DNA of 64,000 bases from Anseranas semipalmata (GCA_013399115.1 VXAA01006530.1:557752-621751), one strand, 5' to 3'; shown: positions 49,435 through 63,094, counted from the stretch's first letter. Notes: generated by a model not told the origin, from the sequence alone. Translations and numbers: made by a program.

Positions 49435-49610
49435 TCTGATTTATTTTGTTGTCCTCATAACGATCTTGTAAGGTTGTCTGTACTTCACAGATAGTACACT
49501 TGGGGCTAGCACACTGGGCCTGATCTAATCTCCACTGCAGTCATACGAATCCTGTCATTTCTTTAACAGAAGTAGGATTAGACCCTAAACTGCAAATTCT
49601 CCTTCATATG
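49435..49610. repeat. Possible ancient interspersed-repeat remnant
   Basis: CCTCATAACGATCTTGTAAGG is MIR-like. The following GGCCTGATCTAATCTCC, with the inverted counterpart GGATTAGACCCT about 65 bp later, resembles an old amniote palindromic element. Both are weak, by-eye similarities. Confidence 0.27.
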
Positions 49611-51077
49611 TAGATACCTAATTCCCATTGATATGAATATTCCTTTGATACAGTAATCTTGGCCTTGGTAGACCAGTGAAGAAAATATATTAAAACAAAA
49701 CAAAAGCAACAAACAAACAAAAATGAAAAATTAAACCCACATTCTCAAACCAAGGAGCACTGAAACTAATTATGAAGTTGCCACTTTGATTACAAAGATA
49801 TGAGTAAATTATACATTTTTTAGAGCGATGGGAAAGAGAATTAGATTTTGCTCTACTTCTGCAAGCATGCAAAGCAACAAGTCTCTTTTGCCAATTCGTT
49901 AATTAATGACATTCTGCAAGAATTCTGTAGGTCTCTCATTGCAGTAAAAACATTCTTGTGCAAACCGAGTTCAGAGGAGAAAGAAATAGGATCACAGCTT
50001 TGATCAGTCTGCTTTGTCCAGCATAACTGTCAGAATATGCAAAGGCAGCTCCACTACAGCTTCATTAAGGATTTCTTGTAAGTTTTACAGGATTCCTAAA
50101 ACTACCAATGTGCAGGATAAAGGAGATAGTCTTTGCAATAGCTCAAAAGTTCAGTTAATATTTTTGCTACATGTTATTCTTTAATGCTTGAAATAGCTGA
50201 TGAACCTAGGATGATGACTAATATGCTGCAGTTTTTATTGCTCATCTCTTAGAGACATGAAGGAAACTTACTTTAGGAATTGGAGATTTAGTAAACTACT
50301 GGTAGCAGAATCAGACTGTATCTTGATTTACATTGCCCTAAAAGCATGCAATTAGTGCATCATATGCAATATGTGGTGTCAGTTCAGTTTTTGATTTGGT
50401 TAGATTTCTTCTCTCAGTGCTCTTTAACAGTGGCTAAAATCATTTGGTATGGCATGTGAATTATTATTGCTGTATCTTCTCTTTTAGTGTTTATGTTTTG
50501 TTTTGTTTTTTTTTTTTAATCATTTACGTATGTAAAACGCCCTTTTACCTTCCTAATTTTCATTCTGCATCTTTTTTCTTGAAAGAAATATGTATTTTTT
50601 AGTACTACCAAGATAGAGACAGAATGGCATAAACTATTTTTGAAACTGAAATAATATCAATATACTTAAGCAAAAGACTAAAATTTCTTTGTACATCTTA
50701 AGGAAAAAATCATCAGGAGTTCGTGACAATGTTTTGGTTTACACACTGTAATTTTTTAAAGCAATGTGTTCCTCTTCAGAAGTTTCCTTCATTTCCCTGG
50801 TGGAATGCTCTTTACAGGACATAAGAGGTCCTTGAGACTACCTTGACAAGGTGGTATTTCTGGCTGAAGTTTGCACATCACTTTTTAACCCTTTTATTTC
50901 AGACTTTACACACTGTATACGGATTACTAGTTCTTCCTATTCAAAGGAATAAAAGAAGATGCAACTTATCATTGTGTCATCATTCTGTACATGTATTCAA
51001 CATTATTAGAACTCCCAAGTTCAAGACTGGCCAATAAAATGGCAAAATCAGTTACCTGGGAAAATGCTCTCCTATGC

Positions 51078-51150
51078 TGACGTCAAGATAATTTTGAAGT
51101 GTGGAATATCCACGCTGCATATATAGGAATGCACAGCAGTCAGTTCCTGC
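51078..51150 (+). promoter_or_regulatory. CRE plus TATA promoter-like cluster
   Basis: A perfect cAMP-response palindrome TGACGTCA at 51078-51085 is followed 42 bp later by TATATAGG at 51120-51127. An initiator-like TCAGTTC begins at 51140, about 20 bp after the TATA box, and further pyrimidine-rich sequence lies near 51146-51152, at the usual 25-32 bp. A CRE close to a TATA box is a known arrangement in cAMP-responsive and testis-specific promoters. It precedes the candidate exons below. It is a prediction from motifs only. Confidence 0.4.
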
Positions 51151-51231
51151 CTAGCTGTAGAGAAGAGGCTGATGTAAAGGACAAAAATGTGTTCTGGAAA
51201 TACTGTGGATTTTTAATTAGGATTAAGCATC

Positions 51232-51254
51232 ATGGCAGTTGAACCACAAAAGAT
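51232..51254 (+). CDS. Candidate first coding exon of an unrecognised small gene
   Basis: ATGGCAGTT with A at -3 and G at +4 opens the frame MAVEPQK and leaves two bases (AT) before a consensus donor GTAAGG at 51255. Without splicing the frame stops after one more codon (MAVEPQKM then TAA). Two short upstream frames (ATGTAA at 51172 and a nine-codon frame from 51187) precede it. I do not recognise the product. The exon is proposed only because it joins in phase to the open exon at 51715 and lies about 80 bp downstream of the CRE/TATA cluster. Confidence 0.3.
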
Positions 51255-51714
51255 GTAAGGAAACTGTCTAACCACAGCCACGTAAATCATACTGATTTAT
51301 GTAGACATGAGTTGCAATTCTGTTTTCCTCACTTAGAAAAGATTTCTCAATTGCCAAATGTGAAATAAGCCAAACCCCGTGTATTCATCAAACGTGTAGG
51401 TTGTAACATAGAGAAATCATCAACTTCGAAATGACTCCAGCAAAACTGGAAAAATGTGGTACCTTCATACGAGCAATCCCTTAATAAATTCAGAATCAGC
51501 CAGGTTTGCTGCAAGATTTTTTCAACTGCAGAAATAATGCAGGTACTATAACATATATCTGCTTGAAACCAAAGAAAAAGCACCACTGAAATTAAACTTA
51601 AGAAATTTTAGTTCCTCCAGCAACACATGCCCACGTTTGTGATTGAAAAGCACATGGCTGGCTCCGCATGGGAAGCGGTGTCACAAGGGTTTAAACTTAA
51701 AAGTTTTCAGTCAG

Positions 51715-51964
51715 TGTATTGCAACTTTTAAAGGTTCCGGACCTTGATCGAAATTTAGAAAAATTAGTGGTCAGTTTGAGAAAAGAATGCAGGAGAGACC
51801 TAGGAAGATACATGGTGGAAAGCTGGAGAAAATCTGTGAAGAAGATCCAACAGACTTGCTGTGAAGCAAGCAAGTTTGTGATGAAGCTGCAGAAGAGGAT
51901 TAAACTAACAGAGCCTACCTGCCACTGGATAAACTTGAGGAGAATCCCTGACAAGTGTGGGAAG
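51715..51964 (+). CDS. Candidate exon encoding a basic, helix-prone 83-codon segment
   Basis: Follows the tandem acceptor TTTTCAGTCAG and ends AAG before donor GTAAGC. With the AT left by the upstream exon the first codon becomes ATT, and the frame stays open for 83 codons. Fragments include VPDLDRNLEKLVVSLRKECR, YMVESWRKSVKKIQQ and KLTEPTCHWINL. The segment is rich in Lys, Arg, Glu and Leu and looks amphipathic. GC is higher than in the flanks. If unspliced, it continues VSHFSRMII to a stop ending at 51994. No signal peptide, membrane segment or known domain was recognised. Chance is possible, but the combination of signals is unusual for this intergenic stretch. Confidence 0.35.
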
Positions 51965-54900
51965 GTAAGCCATTTTTCTAGGATGATAATTTGAAAGACT
52001 GGTTTTGACTAATGCAAGATAAGTTGTACAAAAAAGCAAGCAACATATTCAAATACACACAGTTGAACCTTATCTATGCATTCTGTGACTCTGTGTGTAA
52101 ACTATAAACTCTTGTAGTATATATCCATTTTGTATATGTAACAAATTACGTTTTTACCGCTTCTTCTTTACATATTCTAAGTGTTAACTTTGCAATTTTC
52201 AAACATTCTTTTAATAACCAATGCCTTCTGTTTCTTCTCATCTGCTGAAAATGACAGAACAAAATTCAGTATCAATAACATCATAACTATCATAAATAGC
52301 TAAGAATTACTGAAATTATGCAATCATAAAACAGGATGTTACGAAGCAGAGTTTGGTGCTTTCTGTCCTAGCAACTCCATTGTTTGTATCTTCCAGCTTC
52401 TATAGTCTTGGTCAATCACGGTATTTCAGAAATTGCTAGTAAACAACAGACAAAAAGAAACTGAATGGATATATAGCCCTACAAAGAATATATAAAGTGG
52501 TGCAATAAATCAATAGTAGTAAATGCGTGTGTCTAGTGGTATTCAGTCACTGCCTTGTTTCATTTGCAATATTACTTGAAGCAGTTTTTATTGCATAGTA
52601 AGAGGTTTTCAGACTTGTGTTCTCTGGGCTTAGGAAAAATGTACCTTTTCCAACACATCTGGAGACTGTAGCTCATTTGAAAAACTAATATCTTTTGGCT
52701 GGAAATATTCATTTTCTTTTATTTATTACGTTTCTTTTATTCATTTTTTTTGTCTTGTTGCCAATTTATGAACACAAACTCTTTAGCCATAGGGCATACT
52801 CTTACTTCTTTACAGTCAACACAAGTTTTATCATGCAAAGTTCAGCCTCTTACATCATGGTCTCTTGTAATTGATAAACAAAACAGTTAGAGATGAAATG
52901 TTTACTGCTTTGAACATGAGATAGGAGTAGTTACCTCATCTCACTGTATATACATTTTTTTAAATGTGCGTATGTAAATACTGAAGAAAACAGAAGTTGG
53001 TCTGGGAGATAGATAATATGGCATATCAAGAAAAAAAAAGACAACAAAAAAAAAACAACCCACAGAGTGCAAGGCTCTAGTTCCTCATTTAAGGAGAACA
53101 AAAAAGTAAAAGATCTTTGAGTAGTTTTTAAACAGTATTCTTCTCCAGTCTTGAAAATCATAAATGAGACATGGCTGAAAAGAAAAGAGAGGATAAACCA
53201 AGACTTTAAGTTCTGAAACTGAAAAGGCTCCCTTAGGAAACTCACCATAAATATTATCATATAATTAAAAGGGTTTAAAGTACTCCATAAAGCTAAGTGA
53301 ATTGATGTGTCTCATATGCAGTATTTTTACCTAGACTTCAGCAGAGAAACCATAAACAAAAGACTATAAAGGCCTCAGATAAAATGAGTTCTTGCAAGCT
53401 TGGATTCTTGTTAAGACACACTTATCACTAAGGACTCAAACATGAAACTGTATCCAAAAGACACCTGCAAGTTAGGAAAGAATAACAGTGAGGGACCAAT
53501 CTGCAGGTAAAGCAAGCTATCAGTTATATCAGTAAGTTAAAAAAAAAAAAGTAAACGATAACAACTATGAAATAATGAAAGCAGATGAGTAAAAATGATG
53601 AAGCAAACATTCTCTTTTTTTTTTTTAACTTTATGAAAATCTGTATTTGAGGTTGAATTAGCCTCAGTTTGAATGTGTGGGGTCTGTTGGTGCTGCACTT
53701 ACTGCTCTGCAGTTAGAGCAGAGATTTGGTTCAGGCTTTACAGCTGCTGGGGCGAAAACTTATTAACCTATTTGAGTGTAGATAGGGCCGAGAGGAGCTG
53801 CCAGACCCTCTTACTCTTATTTGCCTCTGAAAGAACATATATGAAAATAGCTGTCACTTGTAGGAAGGTGATTTTGGGAGAATTTTTTTTGAGTATTAAA
53901 AGGTCTGTGATAAAAAGAAAGTCATCAGCTTCTACAGCCATCAGTCTTGTTTGTAAGAAACAGGAGTACGTGTGTTCACCTCTTATTTTTAGTAAGTACA
54001 TTTACTAAAGCCATATACAGGAAATGCCTCCTTATTAAGCATTTCCCTCAGAACATTACAATTAAACAAGGTTTTATATTTAAAAAAAAACTGATTAGGA
54101 TTTTAAAGCCAGAGAGTAGCAACGGTGGTTCACTGAAATTTTTAAGAAATTTGAAATTAAATTTTGCTCAGCTTGCCTCTGAGAACAGACCTTGCTTTTC
54201 TTTCAGACATTTTAAAATGGTGCCAGACTACATGTAGTGATGCTTTTGAGAATTCAGGAAGAACACTTATGATTTAACATCTATTTTTCATTAATCCAAA
54301 CACAGTACACTCTACTTAAATGTTAGCTTTTTTTTCTGCAGAAAATAAGGCATGCACATTGCACTTATTAAACTTTAATTAAACTGTATGTGTCTAGGAA
54401 AAGAATGTTTATATTGTAAACATTATGTGGGTCAGCAAAATTAAAGTACTTAATGTTTTTTATAAGATGTTTGCATTTTAATTTGTCTTTAGGGGACGAT
54501 GCAACTGAGCATTCTAATGTATTTGAAACCTGAATTTCAACACCATGATAAGCATATTTTCCAGTTTATGCATTTCTATAGATAGAGCGATAATGTGTAA
54601 AACTAGAACAACAGGTGGTCAAATCTGGTAGTAGTCTGAGTAAAAATTTTAGGTTGGAATGTAACAAAACACGATACATAGCACTAATTAGAAGCCATTT
54701 TTTTCCTTTTAGTCTTAGCATCATCTTTTTTGGGGGTAAGATCTAGGCTTGGTGGCTGTCAGTCCTAGTGGATGGTTACATCATAGATCCACTCAATACA
54801 GCAGCAGTTCTTTGATAAGGTAATATCTGCAATAGCAAAATTACTAATTGTTCCCCAACTTCTGACTTCCTAGAAATATAAGCTCTCAGAGCAATTTTCT

Positions 54901-55375
54901 ATCGCAGACTCTCTAAGGGGAGGAAGACTTTGAGCCATTATACTTGTTTAATTCTGCTGTGCACTGAAAATGACTCAGAAACTCTAAAGCAGAACTAATG
55001 GGAACATGATGTTCACTCCCTGGTTTTGTACCTACTTAGCACCTTCTGAGTGGCACTGCCTCCTCTGTTTGATTAAGTAAACAAAAGGAAAGAATAGGTT
55101 GTATCTCTTCAGATTCTGAAGGTGCTAGATGAATATTAATTCTATACAGCTTATACAGACCCTTATATTGGCCCCTCAGTTAAGCCAGAAGAGTCAGAAT
55201 TTTTTCCCCCACTTCAGAAGAACGTTATGCAGTTGTAAATGTTGAGGCAGATTATTAGGAAGATTTGCAAGAATAACTACTTAAAATGGTCACATTCATT
55301 TTAAAGAAAAGAAATATAATTGGTATTTGCATAGAAGAAAATGGATGAATTTAAATTTTAGTTGATTATAATTAT

Positions 55376-55402
55376 TGTCATCATAATCATCATCATTATC
55401 TT
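55376..55402. repeat. Imperfect (ATC)n microsatellite
   Basis: Short tract of ATC, ATT and ATA units in intergenic DNA. Confidence 0.75.
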
Positions 55403-58400
55403 TGTATGTCTAAATGACTGATTCAAAGAAGAATTTTAACACATTTCACATGTCAGTGCAATTCTTTTCTGTTTTGTGCTTTAGTGCTTAGGGTTTTTCA
55501 TTTGCTTTTTTCAGTCTGAACTTTTCATGGAAGCTATTGTAATCTTTTTAAAAGGTGGAAAGATGTTTCAAAAGAAGTCAAATCAAGAAGTATTGCATAT
55601 GTTCATTTTATTTTTTTTTTCAATAAAATATAATCAAATTGTACAGAAAAAAATGGTACACATACTGTGTGATGGCACTTCAAAATGCTCCTAAGAGTTT
55701 CTGAACGGTAATGTTCTACCTGAGTCTTGATGGCTTGACCAGATACAGGATTTTAAATAGTGATAGTTACATGCAAATTAGTTGGTGAACTAACTTAAGT
55801 GGTAGGGCATTCAGACAAAGATATCATTCAAAAAGTCCGTTAATAATTGGAACTGCACATAGACTTTGCACTCCTAAAGATTCACGAAGTTACTAATAAT
55901 TTTTCGTATTTGAATTATATGCTTATTGATAGAGGTGATATTTAGTTATATATTCCATGTTATTGTTACTACTGTAAAAAGCATATCTTCCACTAGTAAA
56001 TCTACATCGTGTGAGTTTATCACTATTGACAATTATGAAGAGTTCAGATCAACAAAATCTGTTGGTGAAAACAGTTTCTTTCTTACTGAGTTGATACCAC
56101 ATCAAAACACAGAGGAGCAATCAAGACTACAAAGACCTTATACTGTGCACAGTAATATAAATAAAAGTTTTGTAATCGCTATTTGCCTGGTAACTTTGAA
56201 ATTACAATGAAAAGAATGCATTTTGCAACAGAGGATCATCAGAGCTGGTGTGACAGCTAGAATTATTGATGCTTGGCATCCTTCATAAGCGAGGACTTGG
56301 TTTTCCCATAACTTAAACTTCAGTGTTAATTCATTTTATTTGTTTCCTTTACTCTCCAAACTTTTAATGGAAGCTATTATCAAAATAAAGAGAAAATAAT
56401 TTGTCTGAACTAAAAATCACTTATCTCCCTACCACAAAGTAGAAGACCAATGTGATTCTCTACTGTCTTGTATCCCTCTAGGAGCTGGCTCTGCGTACAT
56501 GTGCAAGCCACAAGCTAACATTTTACTTCATGCTGTCCTGTAATGGGGCATGAAGTTTACAGTGGCAGATAACTCTATAATATCAAGAATTTACATTTCT
56601 GTTATACAATTGTTTATGTACTGAGCACATCTTTCTTGGGAGGTCTTAAAAGGCTGTAGCTAAACAATGGAATTGGAGGCAATATTAAATAACACACATT
56701 AATGTCCAGGGTGTACCGTTATGTGTAAGAAGAGGAAATATTTAAGTCAGTAAAGCTGAGCTCCAAAACAATGCTTTGCCAGTCTTATGTTAAATAATGG
56801 GTAGTATGGGTAGCATCTTCCATAAGGACTGGTAAGCCAAGTGTTAAAATCTTGTTTCTGATGGGGGTTACTGTGGCTTGTGACAGCAATTGTTCCTGCA
56901 GTCTTGCAGATGACAGAGTTTCCTGATAGGCCTTCTTCAACCATTTTCCTGGATGACATGGAATTCCCTAAATAGCAATAGTGAACTTATATTCTAGCTG
57001 AAGCCTTATCAGTCTGTTTTTGTTAAATCATGGTGTCTTCTTTTTTTATTTTCTTGGGATGAACGGAAGTATGTTCATGCCACTATAGAGAAAGATACTG
57101 GCAACAGTTCAAAAACATGTCTTGATCTGCAAATACCCACAGAATAAATTCCATGGTCCAAGATATGGACTGTGTAAGATATAAGGTGTTGTAAGGATTT
57201 CCCTGATGCTGACAGCTATTAGAAAGACTGACAATTGATTAGTTGCAGCATGGATATAAAGGCAGATCACTTGAGGCCAAAAGGCAGGCTTGGAAGTTTT
57301 GAGAGCCTTCTGTTTCCTCACTATGTCCAGGAATTAGAATTTAAAAAAATTTTGAAAAATTGAAATATCTATGGAATTCTAAAAAATGGTAATTTCTTAA
57401 TGTTTACTCTCATGCTTATAAAAGATATGTAGTCTACAGTGATGTAAATCCCTGTATGTGTGAAATGCTGTAACAAGATCAATGAGACCTGAACACAAGG
57501 AGGCATCTTAGGATAACAGCTGCAGATGCGTGCATTCTCTGGGAAAAAACAAACAAATGAATACACACTGCTCACCTTTATGTTTTGCCCTCCCTCATAC
57601 AAAACCCCTGCCATTATCCTTTCCAATTGTTAAGTGCATGAAAAAAAACCAACAAATAAAGACAGGTAGCAGTTCATATATCAGTACAGGCAAAGTACAA
57701 TAAATGGTCACTCTTACAGCTAAGATAAAATGAATGTTTTGCATTCAGTTTTGAAATTTGTTCTTGATGGGACTTAATGGTCGGAGTATACTTACAACCA
57801 AATGCCATATATTTAATGGCTGCACGGAAAACTGCAACCACATATCTTTACTAAGATGAGCTCAAGATAATTACTTACACAATATTAATAATTCTGCCCA
57901 TTGGATTTCCACAAAGTAGACTCAATAAAATATTAAAAATATTTATTCAATAAATCAATTACACTTCTGATTGAGTCTGGACAGCTATAAATTATTTTCT
58001 TATTGATAAAGTTCTGTTTATGGTAACCTATTTTCATGGAAATAGCTCTTAAGATTTTTATTGGAAAATACTTTGCTGTTAGACAGATGATACAAGAATT
58101 AATGAAAGGTCCACATCTGCCTTATATGTTTAAACAAACAAACAAAATCATTAATTTTTTATTGTTGCTTGAAGTAGAATGCAATGTCCATGTTTAATAA
58201 TGCCAAAAAACGTAAAGAAAAATCAAATACCTTCTTATCCCACTAGATGGTGGTGCCTTCAGATTAGGGTTGAGATGCTTCAACAGACAGCGCAGGAAAA
58301 TTTTTGCTTTCTTTAGCTGACCTGCAAGTATAGAGAATGAGAGATGAGGTTAATCTTGTTCCTCTGGGGACATTAACAAGCATCCAGGTATAATGACTTA

Positions 58401-59661
58401 CTAAATATATTTGAGTATGTATTATTGTGTTCATAGTACATTTTGTTATAGTGTGTTTTAACTTCTGCATATATCTAATGGCATTAATTTTTCTTGCTGA
58501 AGAAGGAAAGGTACAAACAATATTAAACTTTACTGATGATTGTATCTCATATAAAACAGCCTTATTATATTAAAGGTCCTGGCTTTGCAGTTTTACTGTC
58601 TATCCTCAATCGAAATCAAAATTCACATTAAAGTAGCAAATCATTAACAACTGAATCTTTTATTTATTTCAGTTGAATTATCTTGAAGTACTACTCACAT
58701 TTTTATACAACATACTGCTCGCTTTCATGGAGAACAGTATTTACACATCATTTAGACAAAAAGTACCTGTGTATGCATCAAAGGGCACACCTCTTCAGTT
58801 ATAAAAGACAAGTAAAATTTTAGTGAATAGGAAGAGTAGATAGGACCTGGATTGAGAGAGTATTTTTGTGTTTTAGTTTTCTCATATTCCCCTAGTAAAT
58901 GGACAAATCATTCATGTGCCAAGTAACGCTTGAACCGTTGAGTTCAGTCCAGACTGTGACCTGGAGTGCTTGCCTCTAAGGCTGTGTCTATTGAGGATTG
59001 TTGTCCGAAGAGCAGGCTCAAGATCACACTCAACTCTGGTGCAGAGAGCAAGCCTACAGATGCAGACTCACACACTGCCAGAACATTATGTTAGAGTGTT
59101 TAGAGTATTAAATGTATAAACATTGCCAGTGAGCTAGCCTGCTCTCAGTCATGCCCGGAAAGGCAGTCCAAACCAAGTCTAGAGTCTACTGTGTACACAG
59201 CAACCCATGTGGACAAATTGCTGTATGCACATGGTTACTCTAGATACCACTCTCTCAGATTTGTACAAAGGCAGTCAGTGATTTTTGATTAAGTGCTTTA
59301 GAGTTTCCTGTTGGAAACAGTTTGTGAGACTTGCACTGAAAAGGAATAAAATAATTCTGAATTGTTTCAATTTTCCTTAAATATTATGAGATATGTTAAT
59401 AGTGTGAAAAATTAAAAGACATTTCATGGATGAAGACATACGGTAAGACAAGCCCTGACATTAGACTTTCCAACTGTTCTTTTTAAAGATGATGTAACGG
59501 TACAGAAAAATTAAGGATGTCCATTAGTGTCTTGGAAAAGACAGCATTAATTAAGACCCCAGATCTATGTCGTAGTCCATAATTGTTGCTGCTTAGTGTA
59601 TTTTACTTCACATCAGCCTGCTTCTAGGTGATTATCCAACTGATAATACCTAAGGTCCTTT

Positions 59662-59682
59662 AAAAAAAAAAAAAAAAAAAAA
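59662..59682. repeat. Poly-A tract (21 A)
   Basis: Uninterrupted A run in intergenic sequence with no identified retroposon body beside it. Confidence 0.9.
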
Positions 59683-62559
59683 GAAAAACCTTTCTGGCAC
59701 ATTGTGCTTCATATGTATTTTCTGCATGTTCCTTTCCATTTAGTTCATTCTTCATACTCTACTCTGTTACTTTTCAATTCTCATGTTTGCAACATCTACC
59801 CACTTTTCTATTTCCTTTGCAAGTAATTTACATCACCATGAGCGTATCAAAGTGCTGAGATACGCCAAATTAACGTGATTTCCAAGCAAAGATACAGACC
59901 CAAAAGCCCAGATACTTCCATGTAAGAATGTCACTGCCAAAACAGGCTTAATCTGTTACTCTTTAATGTGTGTAGTAGGGGCATTCCTTTGTAAATGCAG
60001 AGGAATGAGGCAGACAAATGGACATAGAAACGAATGTGGATGCTTGGTTATTCTGTAAGGTGTTAATTATTTTGCATGTTACAATCTTCCCTGACTGTAC
60101 TAGGGAGAGAAGACCCACTCTTACATTCTATAACAAGGTGGGCAGGATTTTCTAAAAGCCTGAAGAAGCAAAATTCACTCCAATCATTGTTACTCTCTAC
60201 CATTAGGGGGTTGAAATGCAGCATTTGCCAAGAGTGCAAGTTCCTTTATTTGATCTTTTTCAATTGTACCAGTATAACTGCCAATCACAGGAAATACCTC
60301 TAATAACTCTTCCTTTTACTTAATAAGGAATACCACATCTTTAAAACATTAGAAACAGATGTCACTGCATTACTTCACTGCTGATGTATGTAATAGAAAT
60401 GACACACTAATTAATTTAATGCAGTATAAATGTACTGATTATTTATCATGGCTGACAATAAAATTATGAAAACATTCAATTACAATCAGTGGTAATTCAT
60501 TATTTATTGATTCTGCATTATGCACACATTAATACAATACATTTAATTATATAAGAGAAGGGATCATTTTTCTATTGATACTTAAGACATTTAGATTCAT
60601 CAGTTTCATTTAGAATCCTTTATGTTTAGGTGGGAAGTTTTAATCCACACTTCCAAAAAAACCTCTACTGAAATGTCAGAAATAAATTGAATACAAGTGC
60701 CAAGTACTAGTGCATCTAGAAAAATGTGGGTAATAAGAATGACACACTAATTTCAGTCCCTTCATTTTCTCACATCAGTGGCCTACATTTGTTAATATAA
60801 TCATGGTTACTCTTTCCCTTGAAAACCAAGGGCATTAAACACTAACCTAGCAAAACAAAAATACACAAAACAAAAACGAAAATCACCACCTTCCTTTTTA
60901 AACCTGTACTCAGAATTAGCTATGTCAGTCGCTTGCATGTTCATGATATAAACTCAAAGATCGCTTTATATCAGGCCCTGAGTAATTTTTTTGTTAAGGA
61001 CTAGGAGAATCGTCACTAGGACTCCAGTCAAGTAGGAATTCACAAAAATGGTGTTTCATTTCATTATGGTTAGGCAGAAGAGTAAATAAATCTTTCAGCT
61101 GTTTTTTCGTCCTTCATTTTGGGCCCAAAGTTGCCTCTGACCCTCCTAAATCTACGTTCACATTTACCTCTCAGAAACCTCTGGGTATAAGCGAGTGATC
61201 CAAGATCTTTGCTAAAAACTAACATTTTCTCCTATAATCTGCTCTCACTGGACGTACCTATATCAAGTTTACAAATCTTCTTTATACTAACAAACAGAAA
61301 ACAGAAAACAGAAAATCACCATGTATCTTTACATCACAATACCTATAGAATTCCTTTTTTAATTTTCCTGCCTCAGGTTTGGCTACAGTAAACTGAGACA
61401 CAACACAAACATTGAGCTTTCCAGTCTTCTAGAAACAAAATTATTATTTTTTTTTAATATTTCCTTATTATTTTACTTAAAAAGCTGCCTTTATTTTTTT
61501 ATCGTTGTTCTCTCCTAGTCAATTGCATCACCCACCTTTTTACCTATAGGATCCCTGTGAGCCGCTAGCCAACTTATGCCAGCTGGCAGTACGTAATTTA
61601 CAGAAAGCTGTTGACTGGCTCTATCTGGAATGACTGGGGCTTTCCTCTCTTCTGGAGCATCAGAAGAGCTCTTTAACATTTTAATCCAATGGGGCATATG
61701 TAATGATGATAAAAACAAAACCAAACAAATAGAACCTTTGCTTGATATTTTGCCATATGTATTTGGCCAATTTTTACATATAACTAATATACAATACACT
61801 AACATTTCTATGGCTGACAGTGTTAAAAAACTATTTTGCACGCCAGTCTAAAATTAACAAAAATATTTAAACTTTAATTTTAAATAAATATTCTAAAATA
61901 CTTATTTAAGCTATAGGGAGACTTACATTCAGATTGCGTACTGCTGGACTCCATTCAAATAAACCATCTGGATACTTTATAAATGACAAGATATTACTGT
62001 ATGATTGTTAGGCTTTAGTAACTTTGCCTTGTCTGTAATAAAATTACAGTGAAATAAAAATATTCATTGATATGGTTGATTTGTATATGCTTAGCTGAAC
62101 CGGACAGCTGCCTGGTATTAATTCTCAAACCTTGAGCATTTTCTTAGTTTAAGGGCAGTTCTTCTCTCCATGGATAGTCACCTCTCAAGGGTACTGTTTT
62201 TACTACAGCCTTTATGATTTTATATTGCTTCATGCCACTCCAACTTACTGGGTGTTGATGCGCAAGGCTTCCTCTGGCCTTGCAAAAATTCAGTCTTATT
62301 TAGAAATATGTTTAGCTTATGGAAGGCATAAAAGTCAAAAAGTAAAAAGAATTCTCACAGTGGAATTTGATTGTCACATTAATCTCAAAGTAAAAACTGT
62401 CTTTAAAAGTGCAAAGCCAATCAGAAATGTTTAAATCTGATTTATTAAATCTCGTTATAGCAATTATGTCCTGTAAATTAACCCCCAAAAGTTTCTATTT
62501 AAAGTCAGTTACTTGTTATTTCTATCATTTCTAGTATGTAAAAATCTCAGATGAGCTCA

Positions 62560-62640
62560 GGGCTAAATTGCACTAAACTTTTTGCCAAAGTAGATAGACC
62601 CTGCCTCACAGAGCTTCAAAGTCTAAGGTTCTGATCCTAA
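62560..62640 (+). repeat. Possible ancient interspersed-repeat end
   Basis: TAGACCCTGCCTCACAGAGCTTCAAAGTCTAA resembles the widespread vertebrate motif of the type CCCTGCC-x-AGAGCTTACAGTCTAA found at the ends of old amniote repeats. By-eye similarity only. Confidence 0.25.
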
Positions 62641-63094
62641 AAGGATGCATGAAATCTGAGTATTCTCACTGAAAGGTATTTGTTTTATTAAAAGGTATTC
62701 ATTTCACCCTGGGTTGCGTGAAAATTCTGCCTTAGTCTTAGCTAGACGAGGGGCCTAAAATGGGCAGCTGCTCTTCTTAGAACATACACACAATCAATGG
62801 AGAGAAAGTGAGGCTTCTCCAGGGAGTAATTTAGATCACTTAAGTTAACAAATATAGCAACTTAGTTAGCATACAGTCATCTCCCTTCATCTAAAATGGG
62901 ATTACTCATAATGCAAAAATATTAAATTTTGCAGAAAGGGTTGCCTAAATAAGCAAGCATAACAAAAGGAAGAAGATGGCACATACAAGCAGCGTGATCC
63001 TGGAAATCATTGAAATGCTCTGCTGGTATCCACTTGTAAGTTTTGTTTATACTTTCCTCCTTGCTTTGTTTACTGAATGCTTTAGGGGGAAGCC

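Larger units (their letters stand above)
45583..51077. other. Intergenic DNA upstream of CHM
   Basis: AT-rich unique sequence with no recognised gene. It includes a TTTTA repeat (about 48367-48394) and two stretches that may be ancient MIR-type SINE remnants, listed separately. The first 250 bp after the direct repeat have scattered CpG and may belong to the edge of the CHM island. Confidence 0.7.

Noticed and set aside
55926..56210. 94-codon plus-strand frame as a gene
   Set aside because: No start context, splice context or domain, and ordinary for AT-rich intergenic DNA. It does not join in phase with the candidate unit in any convincing way.
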